Assembly: GCA_963796485.1 (NCBI GenBank)
Contig: CAWCLV010000001.1
Span: 2,170,001-2,234,000 of the forward strand
From: CAWCDJ01 sp963796485
GTDB taxonomy: Bacteria > Acidobacteriota > Terriglobia > Bryobacterales > Bryobacteraceae
Direction of reading: 5' to 3'
DNA length: 64,000 nucleotides
This document shows positions 42,538 to 50,725 of this stretch, piece after piece. The notes beneath the pieces were generated by a model. The model saw only the letters and a program-made list of their open reading frames with translations. It made no database searches and had not been told where the DNA came from. Positions within the stretch are counted from its first letter, which is position 1. Each line of letters starts with the position of its first letter. Both the position numbers and the translations under genes were made by a program.

Positions 42538-43466
42538 GCCGGTTCTCCCGTGCGGCTGAGCCGCCATTTTTCCAACACGACGCGGGCCATCCGGATATTT
42601 GCCGCATCGATCATGTGTCCGCCCAGCGAGGCCGCGCCGCGTCTCTCCGCGACCGCCTTCTGGTATGCGTCCACGACGACGCGCGCATGCTCCACCTCGG
42701 CCGGCGCGGGGGTGAAAGTCCGGTTCGCCGCCGTGAGTTGCGAGGGGTGAATGCACTGTTTCCCATCGAACCCCATGGCGCGCGCGATCGCGGCGGAGCG
42801 TTCGAACCCGGCGGCGTCGCGGAAAGCGGCGTACGGGCCGTCCATGGCGCGCAACCCGTTGGCGCGCGCGGCGGCCACGATGGTATGCATCGCGGCGTGC
42901 CAGCGGTGCCCTGGGTACGCGTCGTCGTGCGCGTCGAATTCGCCGATCGAGGCGAGCGGCATCTGCATGGATGCGGCATAGTCCCCGGGACCGAAAACCA
43001 GAGCTTCCAGACGCGGGGACGCCCGGGCGATCTCGCGCGCATAGAGAAAGCCGGAGGCGGTTTCGATCTGCGCCTCAATCCCGACCGGTTTCGAGAAACT
43101 CCTGGACTGTTCGATCTGCGCAAGCAGCCGGTCAACAAACGCCACGTCATCGGGCGAGCCCGCCTTCGGCAGCATGACTAAATCGATTTGATCTCCGGCC
43201 GGCTCCACGACGTCGATGAGGTCGCGATAGGCGAACCCGGTATCGAGCCCGTTGATGCGGAATATCCGCGCCCGCCTGCCGAAATCCAGCTCGCGAAAAG
43301 CGCGGACGATATTCGCGCGGGCGGCGGTTTTCTCTTCGGGCGGCACCGAATCCTCCAGGTCCAGGCAGACGGCATCGGCGTCCGATGCCGCGGCCTTCAG
43401 AATCATCGGCCAGCGGGCGGCGGGAACGAACAGCATGCTGCGGGTGAGGCGAACGGGCGGGGGCAT
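42534..43466 (-). CDS. CitE-like CoA-ester lyase (HpcH/HpaI aldolase family)
   Basis: A 310-residue TIM-barrel lyase. RSMLFVPAARWPMILKAA, CLDLEDSVPPEEK (metal-binding Glu/Asp), RINGLDTG, VMLPKAGSPDD, GIEAQIETASGF and VFGPGDYAASM are the family blocks, followed by GFDGKQCIHPSQL. Such enzymes cleave malyl-CoA, citramalyl-CoA or similar to acetyl-CoA or pyruvate plus an acyl-CoA. Its ATG shares a base with the CoA-transferase stop (TGATG), and it overlaps the MaoC gene. Confidence 0.9.
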   Translation of the reverse strand: MPPPVRLTRSMLFVPAARWPMILKAAASDADAVCLDLEDSVPPEEKTAARANIVRAFRELDFGRRARIFRINGLDTGFAYRDLIDVVEPAGDQIDLVMLPKAGSPDDVAFVDRLLAQIEQSRSFSKPVGIEAQIETASGFLYAREIARASPRLEALVFGPGDYAASMQMPLASIGEFDAHDDAYPGHRWHAAMHTIVAAARANGLRAMDGPYAAFRDAAGFERSAAIARAMGFDGKQCIHPSQLTAANRTFTPAPAEVEHARVVVDAYQKAVAERRGAASLGGHMIDAANIRMARVVLEKWRLSRTGEPA

Positions 43467-44623
43467 CAGTGCGGCTCCTGGTCCTTGGCATTCAGGGAAT
43501 CGAGAACTTCGCGGGTGTGCTCGCCGAGGGCCGGAACGCGGCCCATAGCGGGCGGGCAGTGTTGCAGGTTATGCGGCGGCAGCAGGGCCGGGATGGAACC
43601 TCCGGGGGAGTCCACCTGCACCCAACGCCCGCGGGCCGCCAGTTGCGGATGGGCGGCCACCGCCGCCACGTCGTTGACGGCGCTGAAGGCGATTCCGGCG
43701 GCATCGAGCATCTGCAAAACCTGGTCCGCGGTGAATTGAGAGAAGCGGCCCTCGATCATGGCTTCCAGTTCGCCGCGGCTGGCGAGCCGCCGGGCGTTGC
43801 CGCAGAAGCGCTCGTCCGCGGCGAGCGCGGGGTCCTCCATCACGGTTTCGCAGAACCGCTGCCACTCGCGCTCATTCTGGATCGAGAAATTCACCGCGCC
43901 TGTTCCGCAGTGGTAGACGCCGTACGGGACGATCATGTTGTGGCGTACGCCGCACCTCTCCGGCGGGCTGCCGGTTCCAAACCATGTGTAGAGCGGCGGC
44001 ATCATCCATTCGGTGAGGCACTCGAACATGGAGATGTCGATCCGCTCGCCGCGTCCCGTTCGCTCGCGGCGGTAGAGCGCGGCGAGGATCGAGGAGTAAG
44101 CGTAGTGCCCGGAGGCGATGTCGGCGATCGAGATCCCCACCTTCGCGGGCGCGCCGGGGCTTCCGGTCATGCTGACGACGCCGGATTCCGCCTGCACCAG
44201 CATGTCATAGGCCTTGCGGTCGCGATAGGGACCGTCCGGGCCGTACCCGGAGATGCCGCACCAGATCAGGCGGGGGCGTTCCGGGGCAAGTGCGTCGTAG
44301 CCCAGCCCCAGGCGGTCCACCGCCCCGGGAGCCAGGTTATGCAGAAACACATCGGCCGACGCGACCAACTGTGCGCACGCGGCTAGTCCCGCGGGTTCTT
44401 TGAGATTCAGCGCCACGCTGCGTTTCCCGCGATTGAGCCAGGCGAAGTAAGCCGATTGGCCTCGTATCGCGTGGTCGTAGTCGCGCGCGAAGTCGCCGCC
44501 GTCGGGCCGCTCGACTTTGATCACGTCGGCACCGAGGTCGGCCATTTGCCGCGAACAAAACGGCGCGGAAACGGCCTGTTCCAGGGCCACCACGCGAATG
44601 CCTTGCAACGGTAGGGAGTCCAT
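43466..44623 (-). CDS. Class III CoA-transferase (CaiB/BaiF family)
   Basis: A 385-residue CoA-transferase. LQGIRVVALEQAVSAPFCSRQMADLGADVIKVERPDGGD is the family N-terminus, with a catalytic Asp expected in the AYDMLVQAESG region; GSPGAPAKVGISIADIASGHYA and NFSIQNEREWQRFCE follow. It would move CoA between dicarboxylic or hydroxy acids, activating the substrate for the neighbouring hydratase and lyase. It lies directly after the acyl-CoA dehydrogenase gene with no gap. Confidence 0.92.
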   Translation of the reverse strand: MDSLPLQGIRVVALEQAVSAPFCSRQMADLGADVIKVERPDGGDFARDYDHAIRGQSAYFAWLNRGKRSVALNLKEPAGLAACAQLVASADVFLHNLAPGAVDRLGLGYDALAPERPRLIWCGISGYGPDGPYRDRKAYDMLVQAESGVVSMTGSPGAPAKVGISIADIASGHYAYSSILAALYRRERTGRGERIDISMFECLTEWMMPPLYTWFGTGSPPERCGVRHNMIVPYGVYHCGTGAVNFSIQNEREWQRFCETVMEDPALAADERFCGNARRLASRGELEAMIEGRFSQFTADQVLQMLDAAGIAFSAVNDVAAVAAHPQLAARGRWVQVDSPGGSIPALLPPHNLQHCPPAMGRVPALGEHTREVLDSLNAKDQEPH

Positions 44624-45793
44624 TCAGAAAGAGCGCGGCATGTCCAGGACATGCTCCCCAATGTAGGAAAGGATCAGGTTCGTCGAGACGGGCGCCACCT
44701 GGTAAAGACGCGTCTCGCGGAATTTTCGCTCCACGTCGTATTCGGCTGCGAAGCCGAACCCGCCGTGGGTTTGGAGGCAGACGTTAGCGGCCTCCCACGA
44801 AGCATCCGCCGCCAGCAACTTCGCCAGGTTGGCCTCCGCGCCGCAAGGGCGCCCCGCGTCGAAAAGGCGGGCGGCCTCGTACCTCATGAGGTCGGCGGCG
44901 CGGAGGTTCGCGTAGGAGCGGGCAATCGGGAATTGGACGCCCTGATTCTGCCCTATGGGCCGGCCGAAGACCACGCGGTCGCTCGAGTAACGCCTGGCCT
45001 TGTCAATAAACCACCAGCCGTCGCCGATGCACTCCGCGGCAATCAGAATGCGTTCGGCATTCCACCCGTCGAGGACGTAGCGGAACCCGCGGCCCTCTTC
45101 GCCGATCAGGTTCGCCGCGGGAATCTCGAAGTCCTCGAAATAGACCTCGTTCGTTTCGTGGTTCACCATGTTACGGATGGGGCGGAAAGTCATACCGCCG
45201 GCATGGGGCTGGCGGAGATCCACCAAAAAAAGGGAAAGCCCCTCGGTCTTCCTGGCCACCTGATCGAACGCTGTGGTGCGGGCCAGCAGCAGCATGAGAT
45301 CGGAATGCTGGATGCGGGAGATCCACACTTTCTGGCCGTTCACGACGTACACCTCGCCGCGGCGCTCGGCGAACGTGCGGATGCGCGTGGTATCGGTGCC
45401 GGCACCGGACTCGGTGACCGCGAACGATTGCAGCCGCAACGCTCCGGCCGCGATCGCCGGAAGATATCGCTGCTTCTGCTCCGGCGAGCCGTGCCGAAGC
45501 AGCGCGCCCATGATGTACATCTGCGCGTGGCACGCCGAGGAGTTCGCCCCGGAGCGATTGATCTCTTCCAGAATGACCGAGGCCTCGGTGATCCCCAGGC
45601 CGCCGCCGCCGTATTCGGAGGGAATCAGCGCCGCCAGCCATCCGGCATCCGTGAGAGCGCGGACGAATTCCTCGGGATAGGCCGCTTTCTCATCGAGAGC
45701 CTGCCAGTAGCGGTTATCGAAGGAGCGGCACAATTCGCGGATGGCCTGGCGGTACTCGGCAAATTCCGTGGAGCGTGGATTGATCTCATTCAA
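44624..45793 (-). CDS. Acyl-CoA dehydrogenase
   Basis: A 389-residue FAD flavoprotein. IPSEYGGGGLGITEASVILEEI, LQSFAVTESGAGTDTTRIRTFA (FAD and substrate segment), VNGQKVWISRIQHSD, VLDGWNAERILIAAE and QTHGGFGFAAEYDVERKFRE are the family motifs. The usual catalytic Glu region reads GGFGFAAEYDVER. It is the first gene of the minus-strand operon with CoA-transferase, lyase and MaoC, and diverges from the SDR gene with a gap of about 50 bp, where both promoters must lie. Confidence 0.93.
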   Translation of the reverse strand: MNEINPRSTEFAEYRQAIRELCRSFDNRYWQALDEKAAYPEEFVRALTDAGWLAALIPSEYGGGGLGITEASVILEEINRSGANSSACHAQMYIMGALLRHGSPEQKQRYLPAIAAGALRLQSFAVTESGAGTDTTRIRTFAERRGEVYVVNGQKVWISRIQHSDLMLLLARTTAFDQVARKTEGLSLFLVDLRQPHAGGMTFRPIRNMVNHETNEVYFEDFEIPAANLIGEEGRGFRYVLDGWNAERILIAAECIGDGWWFIDKARRYSSDRVVFGRPIGQNQGVQFPIARSYANLRAADLMRYEAARLFDAGRPCGAEANLAKLLAADASWEAANVCLQTHGGFGFAAEYDVERKFRETRLYQVAPVSTNLILSYIGEHVLDMPRSF

Positions 45794-45844
45794 TGTTTTT
45801 CACGATAGCGCATGCGGACAGGCTTTGCGATCATCAAAGTTGTC

Positions 45845-46597
45845 ATGATCGAGACGGGACTGGCAGGGAAAGTGGTCATCGTTACCGGCGCGGCCGCGGG
45901 AATCGGCAAGGCCACGGCGCATCGTTTTGCGCGCGAAGGATGCCGGGTGGCCGCGTGGGACGTCAACCCGGGCGCTCCGGAAGAGGGCGGCGTCTTCCAG
46001 AAGGTGGACGTCACGAACACCGCCGCCGTCGATGCCGCGGTCCGCGAAGTCCGGGAACGCTGGGGCGGAGTCCACGTCCTGGTCAACAACGCGGGAATTA
46101 TCCGGGACGGACAATTGGTCAAATATAAAGACGGCGCGCTCGCCGGGTTGATGAGCGACGAGCAGTTCGATTCGGTGATCTCGGTCAACCTGAAGGGCGT
46201 GTTTCATTGCACCCGGGCGGTGGCGCCGGTGATGATCGAAGGCGGCGGCGGTGTGGTTCTGAACGCTTCCAGCATTGTCGGCATCTATGGCAACTTCGGA
46301 CAGACCAATTACGTGGCCAGCAAGGCCGGCGTGATCGGGATGACGCGAGTCTGGGCGCGCGAGCTGGGAAAATACAAGATCCGGGTGAACGCGGTGACCC
46401 CCGGCTTCATCGCCACCGAAATGACCGCGGGAATGCCCGAGAAGATCCTCCAGACGATGGTCGGCCGTACGCCCCTCGGCCGTATGGGGCAGCCCGAGGA
46501 TGTGGCCAACGCGTATGTCTGGCTGGCTTCCGACGGCGCGTCATTTGTGAGCGGGCAGGTGCTTGGGGTGGACGGCGGCGTAGTCACCGGGACCTAA
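45845..46597 (+). CDS. SDR-family 3-oxoacyl / 3-hydroxyacyl reductase (FabG-like)
   Basis: A 250-residue SDR from ATG 45845; an in-frame ATG at 45812 is less likely. VTGAAAGIGKATAHRFA is the cofactor loop, with the acidic Asp of AWDVNPG suggesting NAD. LVNNAGIIRD, the Ser of VLNASSIVG, and the catalytic NYVASKAGVIGMTRVWARELGKYKIRVNAVTPGF are present. Together with the adjacent thiolase it could perform the last steps of acyl-CoA breakdown (dehydrogenation and thiolysis). Confidence 0.92.
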   Translation: MIETGLAGKVVIVTGAAAGIGKATAHRFAREGCRVAAWDVNPGAPEEGGVFQKVDVTNTAAVDAAVREVRERWGGVHVLVNNAGIIRDGQLVKYKDGALAGLMSDEQFDSVISVNLKGVFHCTRAVAPVMIEGGGGVVLNASSIVGIYGNFGQTNYVASKAGVIGMTRVWARELGKYKIRVNAVTPGFIATEMTAGMPEKILQTMVGRTPLGRMGQPEDVANAYVWLASDGASFVSGQVLGVDGGVVTGT

Positions 46598-46626
46598 CGG
46601 CGCGAAAATAGAAGAGAGAGGATCAT

Positions 46627-47832
46627 GTGAAACGGATCTACATCGCGAGCTATCACCAGTCGAAGTTCGGGAAGCTGATGGGCATGTCGGTGCCGCAGAT
46701 CCTGAACAACGCGATCGAAGGCGCGTGCCGGGAAATCGGAGCCGAAGCCTCGGCCCTGGACGTCGGGAGCGTGGCCGCCACCTGCAATATCCCGCTGAAC
46801 GAACAGGGACTGCTGGCGGGGCTGATGGCGGAAACGCCGGGGATGGAGGCCAAGCCCATCGAGGCGGTAGAGAACGCGTGCGCGTCCGGCGGCCAGGCGG
46901 TGCTCTCGGTTATCCAGAAACTTCAGGTGGGGATGGGCGACACGGGAATCGCAGTCGGGTTCGAAAAGATGCGCGATGCCGAAGGCAAGATGGATGGCAA
47001 GCTCATCGGCAAGGTGCTCGGGTATTTCTCGCACCCGGACGAGCGCGCGGGCAAGGTATTCGTGTTCCCTCACATTTTCGCCGAGGTGATGCGCGACTAC
47101 ATGGCGGCCTACGGGGTGACGGAGCGCGACCTCGCCGCCATCCCGGTGCAGGAGTACGCCAACGCGAAATACAACTCGTGCGCCCAGATGCAGAAGGTGC
47201 AGATCACGCTCGACCAGGCGGTTACCATCGAAGGCATCAACCGTTACGTGGTGGAGGGACTGCCGCTCAAGACGTACGATTGCTCGCAGATCACCGACGG
47301 TTACGCCGCCCTGATTCTGGCGACCGAAGAAGGCCTGGCGAAGCTCGGGCTTTCGAAGTTCGATTGTGTGGAAGTGGCCGGATGCGGCCAGGCGACCGAC
47401 CCCCTTCGCAAGAACGGCCGCGACGTGCTGCACCCCAAAGGGGCCTACCGTGCGATGCAGACCGCCTATAACATGGCCGGTGCGGATCCGAAGGACGTTA
47501 CGGTGGCGGAGGTCCACGACTGTTTCAGCGTGATGGGGGCGATCGGTACAGAAGTGATCGGGAAGGCCGAACCTGGCAAAGGCGCGCAGTACTGGGTGGA
47601 GGGAAAGGCGGCCCCCGGCGGCGAATGCGGGATCAACACGTCCGGCGGGTTGATTGCGAAAGGCCACCCCATCGGGGCGACCGGGATCGCGATGATCGGC
47701 TGGTCGGCGCAGCAGCTATTAGGCAAGGTTGCGCCGGAGCTTCAGGTGCGCAATCCCAAGCTGGCCGCGACGTTCAATATCGGCGGCCCGATCTGCGCCA
47801 GCGTCTGCACGGTGTTACGGTCGCCGAAGTAA
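46627..47832 (+). CDS. Thiolase / acetyl-CoA acetyltransferase (SCP-x type)
   Basis: A 401-residue thiolase-fold enzyme from GTG 46627, preceded by GAGAGAGG. The nucleophilic Cys is in VENACASGGQAV; the second site has NTSGGLIAKGHPIGATG with the catalytic His; the last loop reads NIGGPICAS, with a Cys as in SCP-x-type thiolases rather than the GGGxG of biosynthetic thiolases. EVHDCFSVM is also typical of that branch. It is 29 bp after the SDR gene. Confidence 0.9.
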   Translation: MKRIYIASYHQSKFGKLMGMSVPQILNNAIEGACREIGAEASALDVGSVAATCNIPLNEQGLLAGLMAETPGMEAKPIEAVENACASGGQAVLSVIQKLQVGMGDTGIAVGFEKMRDAEGKMDGKLIGKVLGYFSHPDERAGKVFVFPHIFAEVMRDYMAAYGVTERDLAAIPVQEYANAKYNSCAQMQKVQITLDQAVTIEGINRYVVEGLPLKTYDCSQITDGYAALILATEEGLAKLGLSKFDCVEVAGCGQATDPLRKNGRDVLHPKGAYRAMQTAYNMAGADPKDVTVAEVHDCFSVMGAIGTEVIGKAEPGKGAQYWVEGKAAPGGECGINTSGGLIAKGHPIGATGIAMIGWSAQQLLGKVAPELQVRNPKLAATFNIGGPICASVCTVLRSPK

Positions 47833-47881
47833 GGTTCTTCGAGGCCGGGAAGAGAGCCGGGACTGGGTGGTCCGCCGGGAT

Positions 47882-48217
47882 TCAATCCTTGTTGTCTACG
47901 AGTGTCTTGACTTTATCTTTCAGCTTGAGCCACTCAATTTGTGAGAGAATCTTCTTCCCGCATTTCAGGCCCGCGCCGCAGATAGCCGGCTCGGCGTTCT
48001 GCCAGCCCGGAACGACGTTCTGTTTGTGCGAGTGTACGTGGAGCTCCCAGGTGCACTTCTCGTCAATGTAGGCAGAAGGCGGCGGGGTGCCCCAACGCAG
48101 TTTGACCCAGCGAGTGTTAGCGAGAGTGGTGCGCCAGAAGTTCCCATCCTGATTCTGGACGACCCAGAGTTTGTCGGTGTTGGCGAGCAACGAATCCAAA
48201 GCATCCTGTAACGGCAT
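47882..48217 (-). CDS. Hypothetical 111-residue protein
   Basis: The ATG at 48217 has a strong GAGGAGGG Shine-Dalgarno 10 bases upstream, which supports a real gene. The protein contains KLWVVQNQDGNFWRTTLANTRWVKL, ELHVHSHKQNVV and a C-rich AICGAGLKCGKK near the end. No signal peptide or membrane helix is seen, and I do not recognise a family. It lies downstream of a tRNA-Val gene and a possible small ORF, at the edge of the accessory region. Confidence 0.6.
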   Translation of the reverse strand: MPLQDALDSLLANTDKLWVVQNQDGNFWRTTLANTRWVKLRWGTPPPSAYIDEKCTWELHVHSHKQNVVPGWQNAEPAICGAGLKCGKKILSQIEWLKLKDKVKTLVDNKD

Positions 48218-48246
48218 TTGATTTAAACCCTCCTCAGATGAACCCG

Positions 48247-48450
48247 TCAGACGGGGGGCGGTCTCAGAGCAGTATACTTCAGCGAGACCGGGCGCTGAGT
48301 GAAAAAAGGAAGGTGGTTGGTGCGGATGATAGGACCGCCTGGTTCAGCCGGGACCCCGGTCGCGCCAATCAGGTCCTCCTGGAGATCGAACATGCCGTCG
48401 AGATGGACCTTTCCGCGTTCATCGACTTCACGGAGTTCGATGGGATGCAC
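48247..48450 (-). CDS. Possible small protein (67 aa) between tRNA-Val and the 47882-48217 gene
   Basis: GTG 48450 gives HPIELREVDERGKVHLDG and MFDLQEDLIGATG in codons ending mostly in G or C, as in neighbouring genes; the stop is 29 bp before the next gene on the same strand. The opposite strand also has an open frame (48238-48453) with acceptable codons in its second half, so the coding strand is uncertain. No family recognised. Confidence 0.3.
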   Translation of the reverse strand: MHPIELREVDERGKVHLDGMFDLQEDLIGATGVPAEPGGPIIRTNHLPFFTQRPVSLKYTALRPPPV

Positions 48451-48501
48451 TGAGCTTTCGACTCGTTGGAGAGGTTGGCGTAGAGCCCTCTGGGGAAAGG
48501 G

Positions 48502-48578
48502 TGGTGGGCTTGACAGAACTCGAATCTGTGACCTCCTGCGTGTCAAGCAGGCGCTCTAACCAACTGAGCTACAAGCCC
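48502..48578 (-). tRNA. tRNA-Val(GAC)
   Basis: Minus strand: acceptor GGGCTTG (48578-48572) pairs with CAAGCCC, followed by A73 and an encoded CCA (48504-48502). The D arm is GCTCAGTTGGTTAGAGC, the anticodon arm CCTGC-TTGACAC-GCAGG with anticodon GAC, and the T arm CACAG-ATTCGAGTT-CTGT. All 77 bases are identical to the plus-strand copy at 52035-52111. Confidence 0.95.
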
Positions 48579-49317
48579 GTACGTGGGGTCCGAAGACCTC
48601 CAAAAACGTGGAGTCCATGTGGAGTCCAAAAAGCACGGTAGCGCCCTTGGAGTCCAAATGACGTCAAAAAACAAACGCCGTAGACCTATGAAACTACAAC
48701 AAACCGATCTTACCCCTTGACGAAACTACCGTGTCAAGCAAGAGGCCCGCGCCCACTTTGCCTTTTGATATTCATCACTTATTGAGAGCCAACGGTATTT
48801 TCCATTGGACCCCAGGGTCCAAAACCATATGCATTATCATCCATTATACGGGATGCTTCACTGGGGTCCGTGGCACGCTATCACTCGAACCGTCAGTAGT
48901 TTGGAAGTATGGAGACCATTGGAAGCATTTTCGCGGTGTCGTGCGCGGCCTTGGATTCACAAGCCAAGTGTCAGAACGGTGGACCCCCTATATAGAGTGA
49001 GGGAAATTGGGGCCGCCCGGCGCGCAGAGGGCGCTCACGTTGCGCCCGGCCTGGCCGCATGGAGGGCGGCTGGCGCGCGCCCGGTGGCCAACGAGCGGAC
49101 GGCAGGCTGGCCGCAATTCACCAGAGTCCGAGACGGCACCGCCCGAGTGGATCGAGCTTCCAGAAAGCGCGTCCTCCAAAGTTGATTGCTGAACCCTCCC
49201 CTTAGGGGCTTGCGAAAGTAGCCCAATCCCGCGTGCCAAAACTGACCCAGGACGTCTTCTGCTGAGTCGCTGCCAGCGGCTGTCCCGATCCGCGCAGGAT
49301 TTTTTTGTGCCTGCCAC
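48579..49317. other. Gene-poor, partly AT-rich stretch upstream of tRNA-Val
   Basis: No convincing gene. 48590-48990 is clearly less GC-rich than the surroundings and has three GGAGTCCA-type short repeats (48610-48656). On the minus strand TTGACA (48737-48732) followed about 17 bases later by GTAAGAT could be a promoter reading toward the tRNA. 49000-49250 returns to high GC with degenerate Arg/Ala-rich frames on all strands. It may be the scar of a lost insertion. Confidence 0.4.
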
Positions 49318-49357
49318 TTGACGCATCTATCAGTCAGTGATATATCCTTTACTGATA
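49318..49357 (+). promoter_or_regulatory. PadR gene promoter with overlapping inverted-repeat operator
   Basis: TTGACG (49318-49323), 17-bp spacer, TATATC (49341-49346). Inverted repeat TATCAGT (49328-49334) and ACTGATA (49351-49357) brackets the -10, and GATATATC is a smaller palindrome inside it. Autorepression by the PadR product is the obvious reading. The predicted start of transcription is only a few bases before the ATG at 49357. Confidence 0.55.
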
Positions 49358-49731
49358 TGGATGCCACGCGCCAGAACACGTCCCTCTCCGAGTGCCAAAG
49401 GCAACTCCTGCCGCTGACGCCAGCGGTGTTCTTCATTCTGCTTGCACTCGCCGATTGCGAGAAACATGGGTATGCCATTATGCAGGACGTGAAGATTCTA
49501 TCGGACGGGCAGGTCAATATGGGACCTGGCACCCTGTACACCACCATCCAACGCCTGCTCGACCTGGCCCTCATTGAAGAGACCACGGACTCCAAGAGGG
49601 AAGAAGGGCGCCGCCGATATTACCAGTTGACTGAGGCAGGCAAGATTCTGCTGGAGACGGAAATCGGGCGCATGCACTCGCTATTGCGTCTGGCCCGCGG
49701 AATGAACCTCAAACCGCTGGAGGCGAAATGA
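49357..49731 (+). CDS. PadR-family transcriptional regulator
   Basis: A 124-residue winged-helix repressor. LTPAVFFILLALADCEKHGYAIMQDV is the first part of the DNA-binding domain, MGPGTLYTTIQRLLDLALIEE the recognition helix region, and RRRYYQLTEAGKILLETE the wing. The ATG at 49357 has no Shine-Dalgarno and may be used on a nearly leaderless mRNA. Its TGA overlaps the next ATG (ATGA). PadR genes of this type in Acidobacteria usually control the membrane proteins next to them. Confidence 0.92.
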   Translation: MDATRQNTSLSECQRQLLPLTPAVFFILLALADCEKHGYAIMQDVKILSDGQVNMGPGTLYTTIQRLLDLALIEETTDSKREEGRRRYYQLTEAGKILLETEIGRMHSLLRLARGMNLKPLEAK

Positions 49732-50045
49732 GAACCGTGATCCTTGCGAGCTGCCGGGTGTACCGGGTCCTGCTGTATGCCTACCCGTCGCGCCTTCGCG
49801 ATGAGTTCGGGGAGGATATGTTGTCGGTGTTCGAGCAACAACTCCTGGATGCCCGCAGTACCGGAGGGTACCTGGAAGTCTGCCGGATCTGGGCGCGAGG
49901 GCTGTGGGAAACGTCGCACCTCGTCACCATCCCGCGTCCGGCGCCGGCGAGGTGCAGTATTGCCGTGACGTCGCTGCTGAGTTCCTCGGCGCTATTTCTC
50001 TTCTTCATCTGGGCGGCCGGGTTGGCGCGCCACTGCGTGAAGTAG
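49728..50045 (+). CDS. Small membrane protein with RLYP-type N-terminal motif
   Basis: A 105-residue protein. The segment YRVLLYAYPSRLRDEFGEDMLSVFEQQL matches the N-terminal helix found ahead of many acidobacterial ABC (ADOP-type) permeases and in stand-alone small proteins. A single hydrophobic helix (SLLSSSALFLFFIWAAGLA) ends the protein. It is coupled to the PadR gene by ATGA and is probably the co-regulated membrane component. Molecular function is unknown. Confidence 0.75.
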   Translation: MRTVILASCRVYRVLLYAYPSRLRDEFGEDMLSVFEQQLLDARSTGGYLEVCRIWARGLWETSHLVTIPRPAPARCSIAVTSLLSSSALFLFFIWAAGLARHCVK

Positions 50046-50117
50046 AGTAAGTTCTCGCCATCAGTTCGGTTATTCGACGAGATAGGATTCGTGTGTCCAA
50101 AAAGGAGGGGAATAACA

Positions 50118-50717
50118 TTGACACGAGTTGTTAGCCTCGGGGTCTTCTTTACCTTCGCGTCATGGTCATTCGGGGCCGAACCTGTGCCCCGGCTCGAACA
50201 AATCGCGGAGCAACAGATCAAGGCGCTTGGCGGCCCTGCGGCGCTGGAGAAGGCGTCCGCTCTCGTGCTCAGCGGTGACTGCAAGTCGACCGCAGAGGGG
50301 AAGAGCGGCACAATTCAGATCCTCGTAAGCTCGCCTCGCGTGACCTTCAATCTCAACGACGGTGCGCTTCGCATCGGGTTTAGCGGACATGCAGGCTGGC
50401 GGCATGTCGCGGGTCACGATCTACAGCAGCACCCCGGCCGCCAGTTCGTCGAGATCGTGACCGTTTTCGATCAGGCTCGAGTGCGCTGGTGGAAGGAGTG
50501 GTATCCCAATACGGCCGTCACCGGCATACAAAAGGTCGAAGGCCGCGATGCCTATGCGCTATCCGTAAATCCCGGCTATAAGGCGTCAGAGACGATCTTC
50601 GTCGACCAGCAAACCGGTCCTGTCGTGCGCATGGCCGCCCCGGTCCCCTATACCTACAACTTCAAGGACGTGAAGTCACTGAGTGGGATCGAAGCTGCCC
50701 AACTCGAGCCGAGGTGA
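50118..50717 (+). CDS. Exported protein of unknown function, possibly LolA/LppX-like
   Basis: A 199-residue protein from TTG 50118, chosen because AGGAGGGG (50104-50110 region) lies 8 bases upstream; the GTG at 50091 has no such site. The signal peptide VVSLGVFFTFASWSFGAEP is followed by EQIAEQQIKALGGPAALEKASALVLSG, a start seen in many acidobacterial outer-membrane lipoprotein-sorting-like proteins. The remainder is beta-rich (VTFNLNDGALRIGFSG, AYALSVNPGYKASETIFVDQQTG). Substrate unknown. Part of the PadR cassette. Confidence 0.7.
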   Translation: MTRVVSLGVFFTFASWSFGAEPVPRLEQIAEQQIKALGGPAALEKASALVLSGDCKSTAEGKSGTIQILVSSPRVTFNLNDGALRIGFSGHAGWRHVAGHDLQQHPGRQFVEIVTVFDQARVRWWKEWYPNTAVTGIQKVEGRDAYALSVNPGYKASETIFVDQQTGPVVRMAAPVPYTYNFKDVKSLSGIEAAQLEPR

Positions 50718-50725
50718 GCGCGTCA

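Noticed and set aside
48247..48546. Open frame starting MTRRRSQIRVLSS (also at 52067)
   Set aside because: The start is antisense or sense tRNA-Val sequence and recurs wherever that tRNA is copied; it is not a protein.
48539..48740. 11-bp repeat CGTGTCAAGCA in the tRNA anticodon arm and at 48730-48740, as an attachment-site pair
   Set aside because: The second copy is explained by a TTGACA-like promoter element on the minus strand; no integrase or longer identity supports att sites.
48731..49000. 89-residue plus-strand open frame
   Set aside because: No Shine-Dalgarno, odd composition and AT-rich codons unlike the neighbours; no recognisable pattern.
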